Both the position numbers and the translations under genes were made by a program. Positions 33,051 through 42,136 of a DNA stretch of 64,000 nt are shown piece by piece (the first letter of the stretch is position 1; each line of letters opens with the position of its first letter). The stretch is taken from NCBI GenBank assembly GCA_026985075.1, contig JALSQX010000001.1, positions 1-64,000 of the forward strand. Direction: 5' to 3'. Source of the DNA: Blastocatellia bacterium (GTDB lineage Bacteria; Acidobacteriota; Blastocatellia; HR10; J050). The notes under the pieces were generated by a model. That model was not told the DNA's origin. It saw only the letters and a program-made list of their open reading frames with translations, and did no database searches.

Positions 33051-34916
33051 ATGATGTTTCACAACGCCATGTACAGAATATCCCGATGGACTCTCTATTC
33101 GACGGCCGTGGCCGTCGGCTTATTCTGGCTGGTGGCCATGGACCCGGCTAAGGAAACTTTCCGCCCGGTCGTGCGCGGGCGACGCGGCGTCGTTGCCGGC
33201 GGTCATCCGCTCTCGGTGGAAGCCGGACTGCGCATCCTGGAGGCCGGAGGGAATGCTGTGGATGCCGGCGTCGCCGCGCTGCTGGCGGCATCGGTCATCG
33301 AATTCTCGCATTTCGGCTTCGGGGGCGAAGTGCCCATCCTCATCAAGATGCGAGGGGATGACGTCGTCGTCATCAATGGACAGGGTACCGCACCGCTCCT
33401 GGCCACGCGCGAATTTTTCCTTCAGCGGGCCGAACGAGGCGCGACCCGAGATGTGCCCACCATCGGCGAGAACACGGCCGTGGGTAAGATCCCATCGACG
33501 GGACCACTAGCGGCGACGGTGCCCGGCGTGCTCGATGCGGCCATCGTGGCGCTGGATCGCTATGGGACGAAATCGCTCGCCGAGGTCATGCAACCGGCGA
33601 TTGAACTGGCCGACGGATTCCCCATCGATGAGCTGCGCGTGCATTACATCGAACAACGCCGGGAGATTCTCTCCCAGTGGCCGACGTCGGTGCGCGTGTT
33701 CCTGCCCGGCGGGAAGGTGCCTCGCGTCGGCGACGTGTTCGTGCAATCGGATTTGGCGCGCACGCTGCGCGCGCTGGTGGCCGCCGAGAAAAAGCACGCC
33801 GCTCAGGGACGACACCAGGCGTTAATGGCGGCACGCGACTATTTTTATCGCGGGCCGATCGCCCGGCGCATCGCCACTTTCATGAAGCAGGTCGGCGGAT
33901 TGTTGCGGGAAGAAGACTTCGCCCGGTTCCACGCCCGCGTGGAATCGCCGGTCAAGACGACATATCGCGGATACGAGGTGTATAAGGCGGGATTCTGGAC
34001 GCAGGGCCCGGCGATGATTGAAATGCTCAATCTGCTGGAAGGATTCGATCTGAAAGCGATGGGGCAGAACTCGACCGAGTATATCCACACGGTGACCGAG
34101 AGCATGAAGCTGGCCTTCGCCGATCGCGATCGGTACTATGGCGATCCCGATTTCGCCAAGATTCCCGACCAGGCGCTGCTCTCCAAGGAGTATGCGGCGT
34201 TGCGTCGTACGCTCATCGATCCGGAGCGGGCATCGCTCGTGCACCGCTGGGGCGATCCCTGGAAGATGAAAGCCCTGGCCCCGGACGTCGCCGCGCCGGC
34301 ATCTGGTTCGACCGGGGATACCGGGACGCCTCCCCTGGATACGACCTGCGTCAACGTCATCGATAAGGATGGGAATATGTTCAGCGCCACGCCGAGCGGT
34401 GCCTGGTTGCCTTCGGTCATCGCCGGAGACACGGGCATTCCGCTCTCTCAGCGCCTGCAGAGCTTCGTGCTCGACGAGGGTCACCCTAACATGCTCGAAC
34501 CGGGCAAGCGTCCGCGCATCACGTTGACGCCGACCATCGTCCTCAAGGACGGGCAACCATTCCTGGCGTTGAGCACGCCCGGCGGTGATAATCAGGATCA
34601 GGCGCTCCTCCAGGTGTTGCTCAACATCATTGAGTTCGGCATGAACGTGCAGGAAGCCGTGGAGGCGCCTCGATTCGATACGCGTCATTTGATGAGTTCG
34701 TTCGACGCGCACGAGTTTCATCCGGGAGCGTTGTACGTGGAAGCGCGCATCGCTCCCGAGGTCATCGACGCCCTCAAGCGACGGGGTCATCGGATCACCG
34801 TCCGAGATCCCTGGGGGAATCCGGCGGCCGTGACCGTGGTGCGCTACGATCCTCAGACGGGAGTCATCTCGGCCGGAGCCGACCCGCGTCGAGGGCGATA
34901 TGCCGTAGCCTGGTGA
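33051..34916 (+). CDS. ggt: Gamma-glutamyltransferase family protein
   Basis: The 621-residue protein starts at ATG 33051 (or 33054) after GGGGAGGAGGA and has an N-terminal membrane-anchor or signal segment (YSTAVAVGLFWLVAM). It is an Ntn hydrolase that cleaves itself; Thr431 in PLDTTCVNVIDKDGNM is the expected nucleophile. Other family regions are GGNAVDAGVAALLAASVIE, AATVPGVLDA and STPGGDNQDQALLQ. The residue after the Thr pair is Cys rather than the more common His. Substrate may not be glutathione. It is 10 bases before the next gene. Confidence 0.88.
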   Translation: MMFHNAMYRISRWTLYSTAVAVGLFWLVAMDPAKETFRPVVRGRRGVVAGGHPLSVEAGLRILEAGGNAVDAGVAALLAASVIEFSHFGFGGEVPILIKMRGDDVVVINGQGTAPLLATREFFLQRAERGATRDVPTIGENTAVGKIPSTGPLAATVPGVLDAAIVALDRYGTKSLAEVMQPAIELADGFPIDELRVHYIEQRREILSQWPTSVRVFLPGGKVPRVGDVFVQSDLARTLRALVAAEKKHAAQGRHQALMAARDYFYRGPIARRIATFMKQVGGLLREEDFARFHARVESPVKTTYRGYEVYKAGFWTQGPAMIEMLNLLEGFDLKAMGQNSTEYIHTVTESMKLAFADRDRYYGDPDFAKIPDQALLSKEYAALRRTLIDPERASLVHRWGDPWKMKALAPDVAAPASGSTGDTGTPPLDTTCVNVIDKDGNMFSATPSGAWLPSVIAGDTGIPLSQRLQSFVLDEGHPNMLEPGKRPRITLTPTIVLKDGQPFLALSTPGGDNQDQALLQVLLNIIEFGMNVQEAVEAPRFDTRHLMSSFDAHEFHPGALYVEARIAPEVIDALKRRGHRITVRDPWGNPAAVTVVRYDPQTGVISAGADPRRGRYAVAW

Positions 34917-34926
34917 GGAGGTGCCT

Positions 34927-36225
34927 ATGATGAATCGTCGTCGGTTCTTTCGCGCTCTGATGGCGCCGGCCGTTCTTCCTTTGGCCGGGAGAACGCGCCG
35001 CGCGGTCGCTTCCTCTCTGACCGCCGAGTCACAAGACGAGTGGCCGGCCCCCGACGATCCCCATTATTGGCAGTGGATTCGTCGGCAATTCCTCATCCCG
35101 CCGGATGAGGCCTTTTTCAACACCGGCACGCTGGGAGCGTGTCCGCGTCAGGTCGTCGATACGGTCACGCGACATATGCGGCGACTGGAGGAGACATTGG
35201 CTCATTGGGATTACAAGCCCGAGCATCCCGATTGGTTCAGCGGGTATCGTCCGCAACTCGAATTGCGCAAGAAATTGGCCGAGGTCATACACGCGCATCC
35301 CGGCGAGATCGCGCTCACCCAGAATGCGACCATGGGCATGAATTTCATGGCTCATGGACTGGACTTGCAGCCCGGCGATGAGGTGTTGAGCACCGATCAG
35401 GAGCACCCCGGTGGACGGTGCGGATGGGAGTTGCGGGCCCATCGCGAGGGGATCATCTGGCGACCGCTGGAAATTCCCATTCCACCGCCCGATCCGGAAA
35501 CGATCGTCAAGATCTTCGCTCAAGCGATCACTCCCCGGACGCGCGTCATCGCCATCGCTCACATCACCTCTCAGTTTGGCATCGTCATGCCCGTGCGACA
35601 GATTTGCGAGCTGGCGCGACCCCGCGGCATTCTGACCATCATCGACGGAGCCCAGGCCGTCGGTCAGTTGCACGTGAACGTCAAGGAGATCGGTTGCGAT
35701 GCCTACTTCTCCAGTCCGCATAAATGGTTGCTCGCTCCACCGGGCAACGGATTCTTGTACATTCGCCAGGAGAAGCTCAATGACGTATGGACGACATTGG
35801 CCAGCGGGCAGTGGAATAACTATCAAGCGGGCGCCTATCGGTTGATGCAATATGGGACCGGCAATCTCTCGTTGCTCAAAGGACTGGAAGCGGCCATCGA
35901 CTTTCACATGCGCATCGGTCCCGATCGCGTGCAGCGGCGGATCATCGGATTGGCCAATCGGTTGCGTCAGGGATTGCAGCAGATCGACGGCGTGACCATT
36001 CTCTCGCCCACCCATCCGGAGTTGGCCGGAGCGATGGTGACGTATCGCGTCGAAGGGATGACCGGGTCGCAATTACAGGATGAGTTGTGGAACCGGCGGA
36101 AAATTCGCGTTCGCAAGATGGGCGCGAAGAACAGCGTGCGCCAATCGGTGCATATCTATAACAGTCCGGAGGAGATCGACGCGACGCTGGAGATCGTTCG
36201 AGATCTGGCTGCCAGGCGGAAGTGA
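34927..36225 (+). CDS. Class V aminotransferase with Tat-type signal
   Basis: The 432-residue PLP enzyme begins MMNRRRFFRALMAPAVLPLA, a twin-arginine-like export signal. The domain is of the NifS/isopenicillin N epimerase type, with FFNTGTLGACPRQV, IDGAQAVGQ and SSPHKWLL, where Lys266 should bind PLP. GGAGG lies 6 bases before the ATG. Coupling to ggt suggests periplasmic handling of an amino acid or peptide, but the reaction is unknown. Confidence 0.82.
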   Translation: MMNRRRFFRALMAPAVLPLAGRTRRAVASSLTAESQDEWPAPDDPHYWQWIRRQFLIPPDEAFFNTGTLGACPRQVVDTVTRHMRRLEETLAHWDYKPEHPDWFSGYRPQLELRKKLAEVIHAHPGEIALTQNATMGMNFMAHGLDLQPGDEVLSTDQEHPGGRCGWELRAHREGIIWRPLEIPIPPPDPETIVKIFAQAITPRTRVIAIAHITSQFGIVMPVRQICELARPRGILTIIDGAQAVGQLHVNVKEIGCDAYFSSPHKWLLAPPGNGFLYIRQEKLNDVWTTLASGQWNNYQAGAYRLMQYGTGNLSLLKGLEAAIDFHMRIGPDRVQRRIIGLANRLRQGLQQIDGVTILSPTHPELAGAMVTYRVEGMTGSQLQDELWNRRKIRVRKMGAKNSVRQSVHIYNSPEEIDATLEIVRDLAARRK

Positions 36226-36375
36226 ATTCGTGCAGATGAAGCCTTGACGGGATGCGCGGTGAAAGGGAGGGGCTCGTTCGTCTCCATCCGGCGCATCGCC
36301 GGGGATCGCTCATGGGCGGCGAGTCCGCGGCGAGGAATGAAAGTGACGTCGCGCAAGATGCCGCCTTGCGTCACC

Positions 36376-36460
36376 CATCCTTGGTTGACGATGAGGAAAG
36401 CGGCGTGCCCGGCATCAGTCAGGCGAAACATCTTACGCCGCTCATCCTTGGTTGACGATG
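36376..36460 (+). repeat. 18-bp direct repeat pair upstream of the reductase gene
   Basis: CATCCTTGGTTGACGATG occurs at 36376-36393 and again at 36443-36460. The second copy contains the -35 element of the predicted promoter. The surrounding 36226-36470 holds no convincing gene. Confidence 0.6.
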
Positions 36461-36479
36461 CCCAACCTCGTTGTATGAT
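36452..36479 (+). promoter_or_regulatory. Probable promoter with very short leader
   Basis: TTGACG at 36452-36457 and TATGAT at 36474-36479 are 16 bases apart. Transcription would begin about 6 bases before the ATG at 36492, which agrees with the lack of a ribosome-binding site there. Confidence 0.5.
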
Positions 36480-36491
36480 GGTGATGGCGTC

Positions 36492-37556
36492 ATGATCACC
36501 GTATTGGGGGCTACCGGTTTCACGGGCCGGCTCGTCGTCGAGGAATTGCGACGGCGGCAATTACCCGTGCGACTGGCCGGACGGAACGTCGATAAGCTTG
36601 AAGCTGTGGTGGAGGCTCTCGGTGAACGGGTTCCCACCGTAGTCGTCGACGTCACGCGCCCGGAGACGCTGCCACTCGCATTGGAGGGATCGCGCGTGCT
36701 CATCAATTGTGTCGGTCCGTTCACCGATTTAAGCGAACCGGTGGTCGCTGAGGCCATCCGTCAAGGCGTGCACTATCTGGACACCACGGGCGAACAAGCG
36801 TTCATCAAGCTCATTTTTGACCGCTACAGCGATCAGGCGAAGCGTCGAGGGGTCGTTGTGTCGCCGGGAGCCGCCTTCGAGTATGCTTTGGCCGATGCGG
36901 CCGCGGAAGTGGCTGGTCGCGAGTTGGAACCGTGCGAAGAGGTGATCATCGTGTATGCCCTCTCGGGATTCGGGGCGAGCCGAGGAACGAAAAAATCGGT
37001 GCTCCGAGTGGTGGCCAGCGAGGGGTATCTTTATCGGGAGGGGCGACTCGTTCGGGCCAGACTGGGAGCGGAGCGTCGGTCAGTCCGTATGCCCAGTGGC
37101 CGGAAGCTCGTCGCCCTCTCGTTCCCTGGCGGGGAAGTCATCCATGTACCTCGACACGTTCAGGCGCGGTCGGTCATCCCCATGATGGCATTCAGCTCCG
37201 GTCGAGCGCTGTTGCTCCCTCTCGGTCTGCCACTGTTGCGCGCGGCGATGGTCACGCCGTTGAGAGAGTGGATCTTTCGGCGTATTGAAGTGGGACCGGT
37301 CGGTCCCTCGCCTGAAGCACGGGCAGCTACGCGCTTCACGTTGCTTGTGGAGGCGCGCCGGGGCGAGGATCGCCGCGCCGTCATCGCCGAAGGATGCGAT
37401 CCCTATGGCTTGACGGCGGTGGTGATCGTGGCCTTGGCGGCTCATTTATTGGAGGAAGGACCGCGGGAGGTCGGCGCTCTCTCGCCGGCCATGGTTGCCG
37501 GTCCGGAGGCGATCGTCACGAGCACGGGCGAAGCCGGCGTTCGCTGGTTGCGATGA
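36492..37556 (+). CDS. Saccharopine dehydrogenase-like / enoyl reductase-like protein
   Basis: The 354-residue protein begins MITVLGATGFTGRLVVEELR with a Rossmann GxxGxxG motif and follows the saccharopine dehydrogenase-like pattern (LINCVGPFTDLSEPVVAEAI, then HYLDTTGE). Members include trans-acting enoyl reductases and other NAD(P) oxidoreductases. A TTG start at 36471 is possible. The substrate cannot be inferred from the neighbours. Confidence 0.8.
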   Translation: MITVLGATGFTGRLVVEELRRRQLPVRLAGRNVDKLEAVVEALGERVPTVVVDVTRPETLPLALEGSRVLINCVGPFTDLSEPVVAEAIRQGVHYLDTTGEQAFIKLIFDRYSDQAKRRGVVVSPGAAFEYALADAAAEVAGRELEPCEEVIIVYALSGFGASRGTKKSVLRVVASEGYLYREGRLVRARLGAERRSVRMPSGRKLVALSFPGGEVIHVPRHVQARSVIPMMAFSSGRALLLPLGLPLLRAAMVTPLREWIFRRIEVGPVGPSPEARAATRFTLLVEARRGEDRRAVIAEGCDPYGLTAVVIVALAAHLLEEGPREVGALSPAMVAGPEAIVTSTGEAGVRWLR

Positions 37557-37654
37557 CCGAAGCGCCGGGGTATGGACAACTCTCCGATCCATGGAAGATC
37601 GAGGAGGGATACTGGCAGGCGTGATGAACCTCTCGGGACTAGCTGAGAATGTGA

Positions 37655-37830
37655 TGGCTCCCCGCCGGCGAGCCGCGGGGCTTCTCCAGGTGGTGGGCTT
37701 GCCAGACGAGCTATCGACCTGACTGCTCCCGGCGGATCAGCCGCGGGGCTCCTGGAAGGCTCTTGCTCCCTCTCGACGAGCTGTCGACCTGACTGCTCCC
37801 GGCGGACCAGCCGCGAGGCTTCCTGAAGAT
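37655..37830 (+). repeat. Palindromic repeat cluster C
   Basis: H-type hairpins lie at 37660-37680, about 37727-37747 and about 37787-37816. Around the last two, a unit of about 54 bases (GACGAGCT, CGACCTGACTGCTCCCGGCGGA ... GCCGCG ... CCTG) is repeated at 37705-37757 and 37775-37828. It sits in the 480-base gap between two genes; the rest shows only the CRTAC1 promoter. Confidence 0.75.
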
Positions 37831-37962
37831 CGGTGCCCACCCTGCCTGTCGCCGTGGAAATCGTGGGCCATGCGAGATCTCGCGCTGGCTCAGGAGCCAG
37901 CCATTTTCGCAGAGGGATGGGTCTTTGGAGTTCCTCCTTCCATCGGTCCCTCAAGAGAAGGC

Positions 37963-37991
37963 TTGCCCTCTTGGGTGAGTTTGTTTACAAT
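37963..37991 (+). promoter_or_regulatory. Probable promoter of the CRTAC1 gene
   Basis: TTGCCC at 37963-37968 and TACAAT at 37986-37991 are 17 bases apart. Initiation near 37998 gives a leader of about 40 bases with GAGGAGAAGC before the ATG at 38037. Confidence 0.5.
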
Positions 37992-38036
37992 AACAGCAGC
38001 CCGGAAGGTCATTCTTCAAGCGCGAAGAGGAGAAGC

Positions 38037-39608
38037 ATGATACGAAGCGAGTGGGTTGCATCTCTGCTTGCCATCTTGTTGCTCGGCGGCTTGGCCCTCT
38101 CTCAATCCGAATCATTGGCTCGATTCAGCGATGTGACCGAGCAAGCCGGCGTCGCGTTCCAGCATCATCCGGGCACACCGATGGAGACGGGAGGGGGTGC
38201 GGCTTTTCTCGATTATGATGGGGATGGGGATCTGGATATCTATGTCGTGGACGTCGGCGGACCGAACATCCTTTTTCGCAACAATGGCGATGGGACGTTC
38301 ACCGATGTGACCGAGCAGGCGGGCGTCGCCGATGCCGAGCATATATCGCGCGGCGTGACCTGCGCCGATTATGACAACGATGGTGACGAGGATCTGTACG
38401 TCCTCAATGAAGGCCCCAATGTGCTGTTTCGCAACAATGGCGATGGGACGTTCACCGACGTGACCGAGCAGGCCGGTGTGGGCGATGCGTCGCGGAGTCA
38501 GTCTGCCGCTTTCGGCGATTATGACGCCGATGGGTTCCTCGATCTCTACGTGGGGAATTACATCGACATGTCCACGTTGAGCGAAGATCGGTTGCATTTC
38601 GCTTGTCAACCCAACAGGCTGTATCACAATAATGGCGATGGGACGTTCACTGAGGTCGGCGCCGAACTCGGCGTCGCCGATAGTGGGTGTGCGCTGGCGG
38701 TGACGTTCACCGATTACGACGGCGACGGCGATCTGGATCTGCTCGTGGGGAATGATTTCGGTCCCTGGGGATACCCTCCTAATGTCTTGTTCCGCAACGA
38801 TGGACCGGGCTCTGATGGACGGTGGATCTTCACCGACGTGAGCCAGGCGGCGGGCATTGATGGTCGATTATACTCGATGGGCATTGCGGTGGGCGATTAC
38901 GACAATGACGGCGATCTGGATTATTATGTGACCAGCATTGGACGAAACGTTCTTTACCGCAATAATGGCGATGGGACGTTCACCGATGTAGCCAGAGAGG
39001 CTGGCACTCGGGCTCCACGAGCGGGCGATGTCCCTCGCATCAGTTGGGGCGCAGAGTTCTTCGATTACGATAATGATGGAGATGTCGATCTTTACGTCGC
39101 CTCTGGCCCGGTGACCGGAGATGAGAAGCAGGCTAACCTCTTGTTCTTCAATCGAGGAGATGGAACATTCATAGACATCGCCGCCGAGGCTGGCGTGGAT
39201 GACCCCGGTTCCGGTCGAGGGACGATCGTTGGCGATTACGATGATGATGGAGATGTGGATCTCTATCTGGTGAATTACGGCCAACGCGCCGTTTTGTATC
39301 GCAACGAGTATTATCACCCGGAATCGGCATTGACGGCGAACAACTGGCTGGAAGTGAGATTGATCGGGACCACGAGCAATCGCGATGGGATTGGGGCGCG
39401 CCTGCGCCTGGTGACTGGTGGGAAGTCGCAAATCCGCGAGGTGGGCACGGGATCACCGCACTCCTCTCGATCGAGCGGGCTCGTGCATTTCGGCTTGGGG
39501 ACGGCTGAGGTGGTCGATGAGTTGGAGGTCCGATGGCCGAGCGGGCAGATCCAGGTGATAAGAGGCGTCCCCGTGAATCGGCGGATCACGGTGATCGAAG
39601 GACCATGA
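38037..39608 (+). CDS. Secreted CRTAC1-type FG-GAP/ASPIC-UnbV protein
   Basis: The 523-residue protein has a signal peptide (WVASLLAILLLGGLALSQSE), then repeated FG-GAP/VCBS blades with calcium-type loops such as DYDGDGDLD, DYDNDGDEDLY and NNGDGTFTDV, which form a seven-bladed propeller-like fold. The C-terminus is an ASPIC/UnbV domain (WLEVRLIGTTSNRDGIGARL, then VRWPSGQ). Such proteins are abundant in Acidobacteriota; their ligands are mostly unknown. The start was chosen from GAGGAGAAGC just upstream. Confidence 0.9.
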   Translation: MIRSEWVASLLAILLLGGLALSQSESLARFSDVTEQAGVAFQHHPGTPMETGGGAAFLDYDGDGDLDIYVVDVGGPNILFRNNGDGTFTDVTEQAGVADAEHISRGVTCADYDNDGDEDLYVLNEGPNVLFRNNGDGTFTDVTEQAGVGDASRSQSAAFGDYDADGFLDLYVGNYIDMSTLSEDRLHFACQPNRLYHNNGDGTFTEVGAELGVADSGCALAVTFTDYDGDGDLDLLVGNDFGPWGYPPNVLFRNDGPGSDGRWIFTDVSQAAGIDGRLYSMGIAVGDYDNDGDLDYYVTSIGRNVLYRNNGDGTFTDVAREAGTRAPRAGDVPRISWGAEFFDYDNDGDVDLYVASGPVTGDEKQANLLFFNRGDGTFIDIAAEAGVDDPGSGRGTIVGDYDDDGDVDLYLVNYGQRAVLYRNEYYHPESALTANNWLEVRLIGTTSNRDGIGARLRLVTGGKSQIREVGTGSPHSSRSSGLVHFGLGTAEVVDELEVRWPSGQIQVIRGVPVNRRITVIEGP

Positions 39609-39649
39609 TCCTGGTCGGTGGGGTGCGAATGTCGAGGGGGCGCCTATGG

Positions 39650-39679
39650 TTGACAGGGAGCCGGTGTTTATGGTAGGGT
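39650..39679 (+). promoter_or_regulatory. Probable promoter, TTGACA-18-TAGGGT
   Basis: TTGACA at 39650-39655 and TAGGGT at 39674-39679 are 18 bases apart. The same hexamer pair, with GGTAGGGT context, stands before another secreted-protein gene at 59274. The predicted leader to the gene at 39888 is about 200 bases. Confidence 0.5.
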
Positions 39680-39887
39680 GCTCCAGCCAGCCCGGGGTGT
39701 TACGCTTCTAAATGATGAAGATACAGACACATTCGCGGTGCCCTCGTGTCGCTCTCGGCGATGCCTCAAACGTTCTTCTGCTCAGATGGCGCGCAGAGTG
39801 CGGTTTTTTCGGTCGAGAGCAGGCGAGGTCTGTGGATGAGCGAGGGTTGTTTCGTGGTTAAAACCTTTTAAAGGAGGAGACTTGGTT

Positions 39888-41264
39888 ATGAAAAGAACAG
39901 TTCGCATGATCACTGCCTTGAGCTCTCTGGCCCTCTTGGCCCTGAGCAGCATTCCTCTTGGTGGTTCGCTGGCTCCGGCCAAGACGAGTGCCCAGTCGGC
40001 TGTTGCTGAGGTTGAGCCGAACGATGATCCGCTGTCGGCTCAGGAGATTCCGTTCCCCGGACCGGGCGAAAAGGTTGAAGTTCAAGGGAGCGTAGCGGCT
40101 GGGGACGAGGGGAGCTTCAGCGAGGAGATGGAGACCTTCTTCTCATTCGCCGGCGGCGTTGGAACGCTCCACGACTGGTATGTGCTTGATCCCGATGCCC
40201 TCGGCAAGCAGGCGCTGGGCAATGGCCCCATTCCATTGAAGATCAGCGTGGGATGGGAAGGAGAAACCGACATCGACGTCTGGGTGGGCACGTTAGTGGA
40301 TGATTTCCTCTTCTTCTTCGATGGATTTAAGCTCCTCAGCGACGTTCGCATGGCCTCTTTGGCCAATCCCGAAATGTGGCCTCGCGGAGATGCAGCCAGC
40401 GAGTCCATCGCCCTTTATCTGCAACCTCAGGGGGTCACTGACGAAGAGGGTAATCCCATTCCCAACGACGGTTTTGGTCGTAAACTGGTCGTCGCCATTC
40501 AGCATTTCGATGGGCCTCCGGCCGACTACACGTTGACCATCGAGAACGGCGCCAGCGTCGCCAAACAGGATGTGAGCTTCAATAACGAACGTCACCAGAT
40601 CGATGATGGTGGAATTACTGCCGGGTGGTTCAGTGGGCCTTCGGGGGGCATCGTCGTCAATTGCTATCGGCCCAGTCGATATCCGGCGACGTTGACGAGC
40701 ATCGCTCATCCATTTGTGAATTTCAGCGACGTGCCCGATCCCACAGGGCAACCACTTCGCGTGATCGTCTTCACGGGCGAGGATGATGGTGATGGGCTTC
40801 CTGGACCGCCGCCACCGTTGTCCCAGGCCAACATCCTGTTCGATCAGGAAGTGCCTATTCCGGGGACGATTTCTCCTCAGGAGGGATCGCGATTCATTGG
40901 CCGAGTCAATGACATCACCATCGATCCGCCGATCACCATCGAGTCGGGAGTCGTTTACGTCGCGTTACAGTGGCCCGATGCCCCGATCGAGGAGACGGGC
41001 GTCGCTCTCGCTCTGGATACCAGTCCCGTTCAGTACCTCCGCACGTTCCTTTCCACTGATGGGGGCGAGACGTGGGGGCGTCCGACCAGGACGGAAGATT
41101 TGTCCGGTGAAGATGTCTTCATGAATGCCGATATCCGCGCACACTTCGAATTCGGTCCCGCGCCCGCCAGTGTGGTCAGATCGAAGGCCGAGCGGCGAAG
41201 CCATCGCGTGGTCAGAGCCGTGCTGTCCAGGCAACCGCTTTCCGTCGTGCCAATCAGTCGGTGA
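39888..41264 (+). CDS. Secreted protein with PPC-like N-terminal region
   Basis: The 458-residue product has a signal peptide (MKRTVRMITALSSLALLALS ...) cleaved near AQSAVA. The mature N-terminus has EVEPNDDPLSAQEIPFPG, a motif that opens pre-peptidase C-terminal (PPC) domains, followed by beta-rich sequence (VGWEGETDIDVWVGTL, PPADYTLTIENG). A second half (residues about 235-440) is also beta-rich. No catalytic motif is seen. AAAGGAGGAG precedes the ATG. A cell-surface or matrix role is only a guess. Confidence 0.75.
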   Translation: MKRTVRMITALSSLALLALSSIPLGGSLAPAKTSAQSAVAEVEPNDDPLSAQEIPFPGPGEKVEVQGSVAAGDEGSFSEEMETFFSFAGGVGTLHDWYVLDPDALGKQALGNGPIPLKISVGWEGETDIDVWVGTLVDDFLFFFDGFKLLSDVRMASLANPEMWPRGDAASESIALYLQPQGVTDEEGNPIPNDGFGRKLVVAIQHFDGPPADYTLTIENGASVAKQDVSFNNERHQIDDGGITAGWFSGPSGGIVVNCYRPSRYPATLTSIAHPFVNFSDVPDPTGQPLRVIVFTGEDDGDGLPGPPPPLSQANILFDQEVPIPGTISPQEGSRFIGRVNDITIDPPITIESGVVYVALQWPDAPIEETGVALALDTSPVQYLRTFLSTDGGETWGRPTRTEDLSGEDVFMNADIRAHFEFGPAPASVVRSKAERRSHRVVRAVLSRQPLSVVPISR

Positions 41265-41276
41265 TGGATCTTGGGT

Positions 41277-41312
41277 GGGATCATCCTCACCTGTTGGTGG
41301 GGATGATCCCCA
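41277..41312 (+). terminator. Hairpin after the secreted PPC-like gene
   Basis: GGGATCATCCTCACC at about 41278-41291 pairs with GGTGGGGATGATCCC at 41296-41310 with one G-T wobble and a 4-base loop. The trailing CATTTGTGG is not a good T tract, so termination may be partial. Bases 41312-41725 show no gene. Confidence 0.5.
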
Positions 41313-41725
41313 TTTGTGGTGAAGACGGAGAGTTGCTCAGAGTATCTCTGATTTTCTGTCATGCGTGAAGAAATCGCGTTTTGGCTCAGGGTGTGTTCGG
41401 GGGGCGGGCTCTCTAGGTAGATATCACGTTGTCGAGTCCGCGCGACCGTTTCTGGATATTTCCTCTCCCGCCGTCGGCTGAAGGCGAGTTCGACTCCTGA
41501 GGTCCACACCCATCATTCCACACCGCGTCTCATCTCCAATAGGCTGGCGAACTCGCGAGGAAATTCCTCACGGGCTGGCGTCCACGACCAATGACGAACA
41601 TCGATGAGGTGGGAGGGCGCCATATGTGCTCCGTGATTTGGCTGTCTATCTGGCGGAAGGGCCGAACTCCTGGGTGGAGGGGGGCAATATGTGCTCCACG
41701 ATGGTGCCGTATTCCTGGAGGTCCT

Positions 41726-41817
41726 CTCAGAACGTCATCACCAGGTCGGCGGGAAGGAGTTCTTGATGGAGGAAATCGGTGAGCGTCATCGGGGCGTCGA
41801 TTTCGGGGATGAGGTCT
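41726..41817 (-). repeat. 92-bp direct repeat, copy 1 (duplicate of the DsrE-like gene 3' end)
   Basis: This copy matches 42675-42766 at 91 of 92 bases. On the minus strand it encodes the last 29 residues and stop of the DsrE-like protein. The one difference changes ATT to ATC, both Ile. An ATG at 41822-41820 gives a possible 31-residue mini-frame on the minus strand. The pair brackets the toxin-antitoxin genes. Confidence 0.9.
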
Positions 41818-41829
41818 ATCATCTGTCGG

Positions 41830-41858
41830 TTGCCGTTACAGCCAGAATCGACGATAAT
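41830..41858 (+). promoter_or_regulatory. Possible promoter of the toxin-antitoxin operon
   Basis: TTGCCG at 41830-41835 and GATAAT at 41853-41858 are 17 bases apart. Transcription would begin about 5 bases before the antitoxin ATG at 41870, which has no clear ribosome site, so a short-leader mRNA is likely. Confidence 0.4.
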
Positions 41859-41869
41859 AAAGATGATTT

Positions 41870-42136
41870 ATGTTGGAAAAACGGACGACATTGGAGCAGA
41901 TTCTGAATCTTGTACGCCGATTGGATTCGATTCACCTGGTCAAACTTCGCCAAGCGCTCGATCACCTGATGGCGCAAATTCCCGACCAGGAAAGAGAGCG
42001 TCTCTATCGGCAATTATTGAAAGAGCGTGGTTTGATGAGCAAAGTTGATCGTCCTTCCTCTCGACCGCGGGATCACCACCCAATACGAGTCAGCGGTAAG
42101 CCTCTCTCGGAAATGATTGTCGAGGAGCGGCGGTGA
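41870..42136 (+). CDS. Putative antitoxin of a VapBC-like pair
   Basis: The 88-residue product is helical and charged (LEKRTTLEQILNLVRRLDSI, then QIPDQERERLYRQLLKERGL) with a basic, Pro-rich C-terminal tail that ends SGKPLSEMIVEERR. The family is not recognised by sequence. Its TGA is directly followed by the GTG of a PIN-domain toxin, the usual antitoxin-first order. The C-terminal tail could be the toxin-binding part. Confidence 0.65.
   Translation: MLEKRTTLEQILNLVRRLDSIHLVKLRQALDHLMAQIPDQERERLYRQLLKERGLMSKVDRPSSRPRDHHPIRVSGKPLSEMIVEERR

Noticed and set aside
36156..36560. 134-codon minus-strand frame over the gap before the reductase gene
   Set aside because: It overlaps the 3' end of the aminotransferase and the 5' end of the reductase gene, with no recognised domain.
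41591..41782. 63-codon plus-strand frame upstream of the toxin-antitoxin pair
   Set aside because: Its end lies in the 92-bp repeat and the same peptide end is read from copy 2 as a shadow of the DsrE-like gene.
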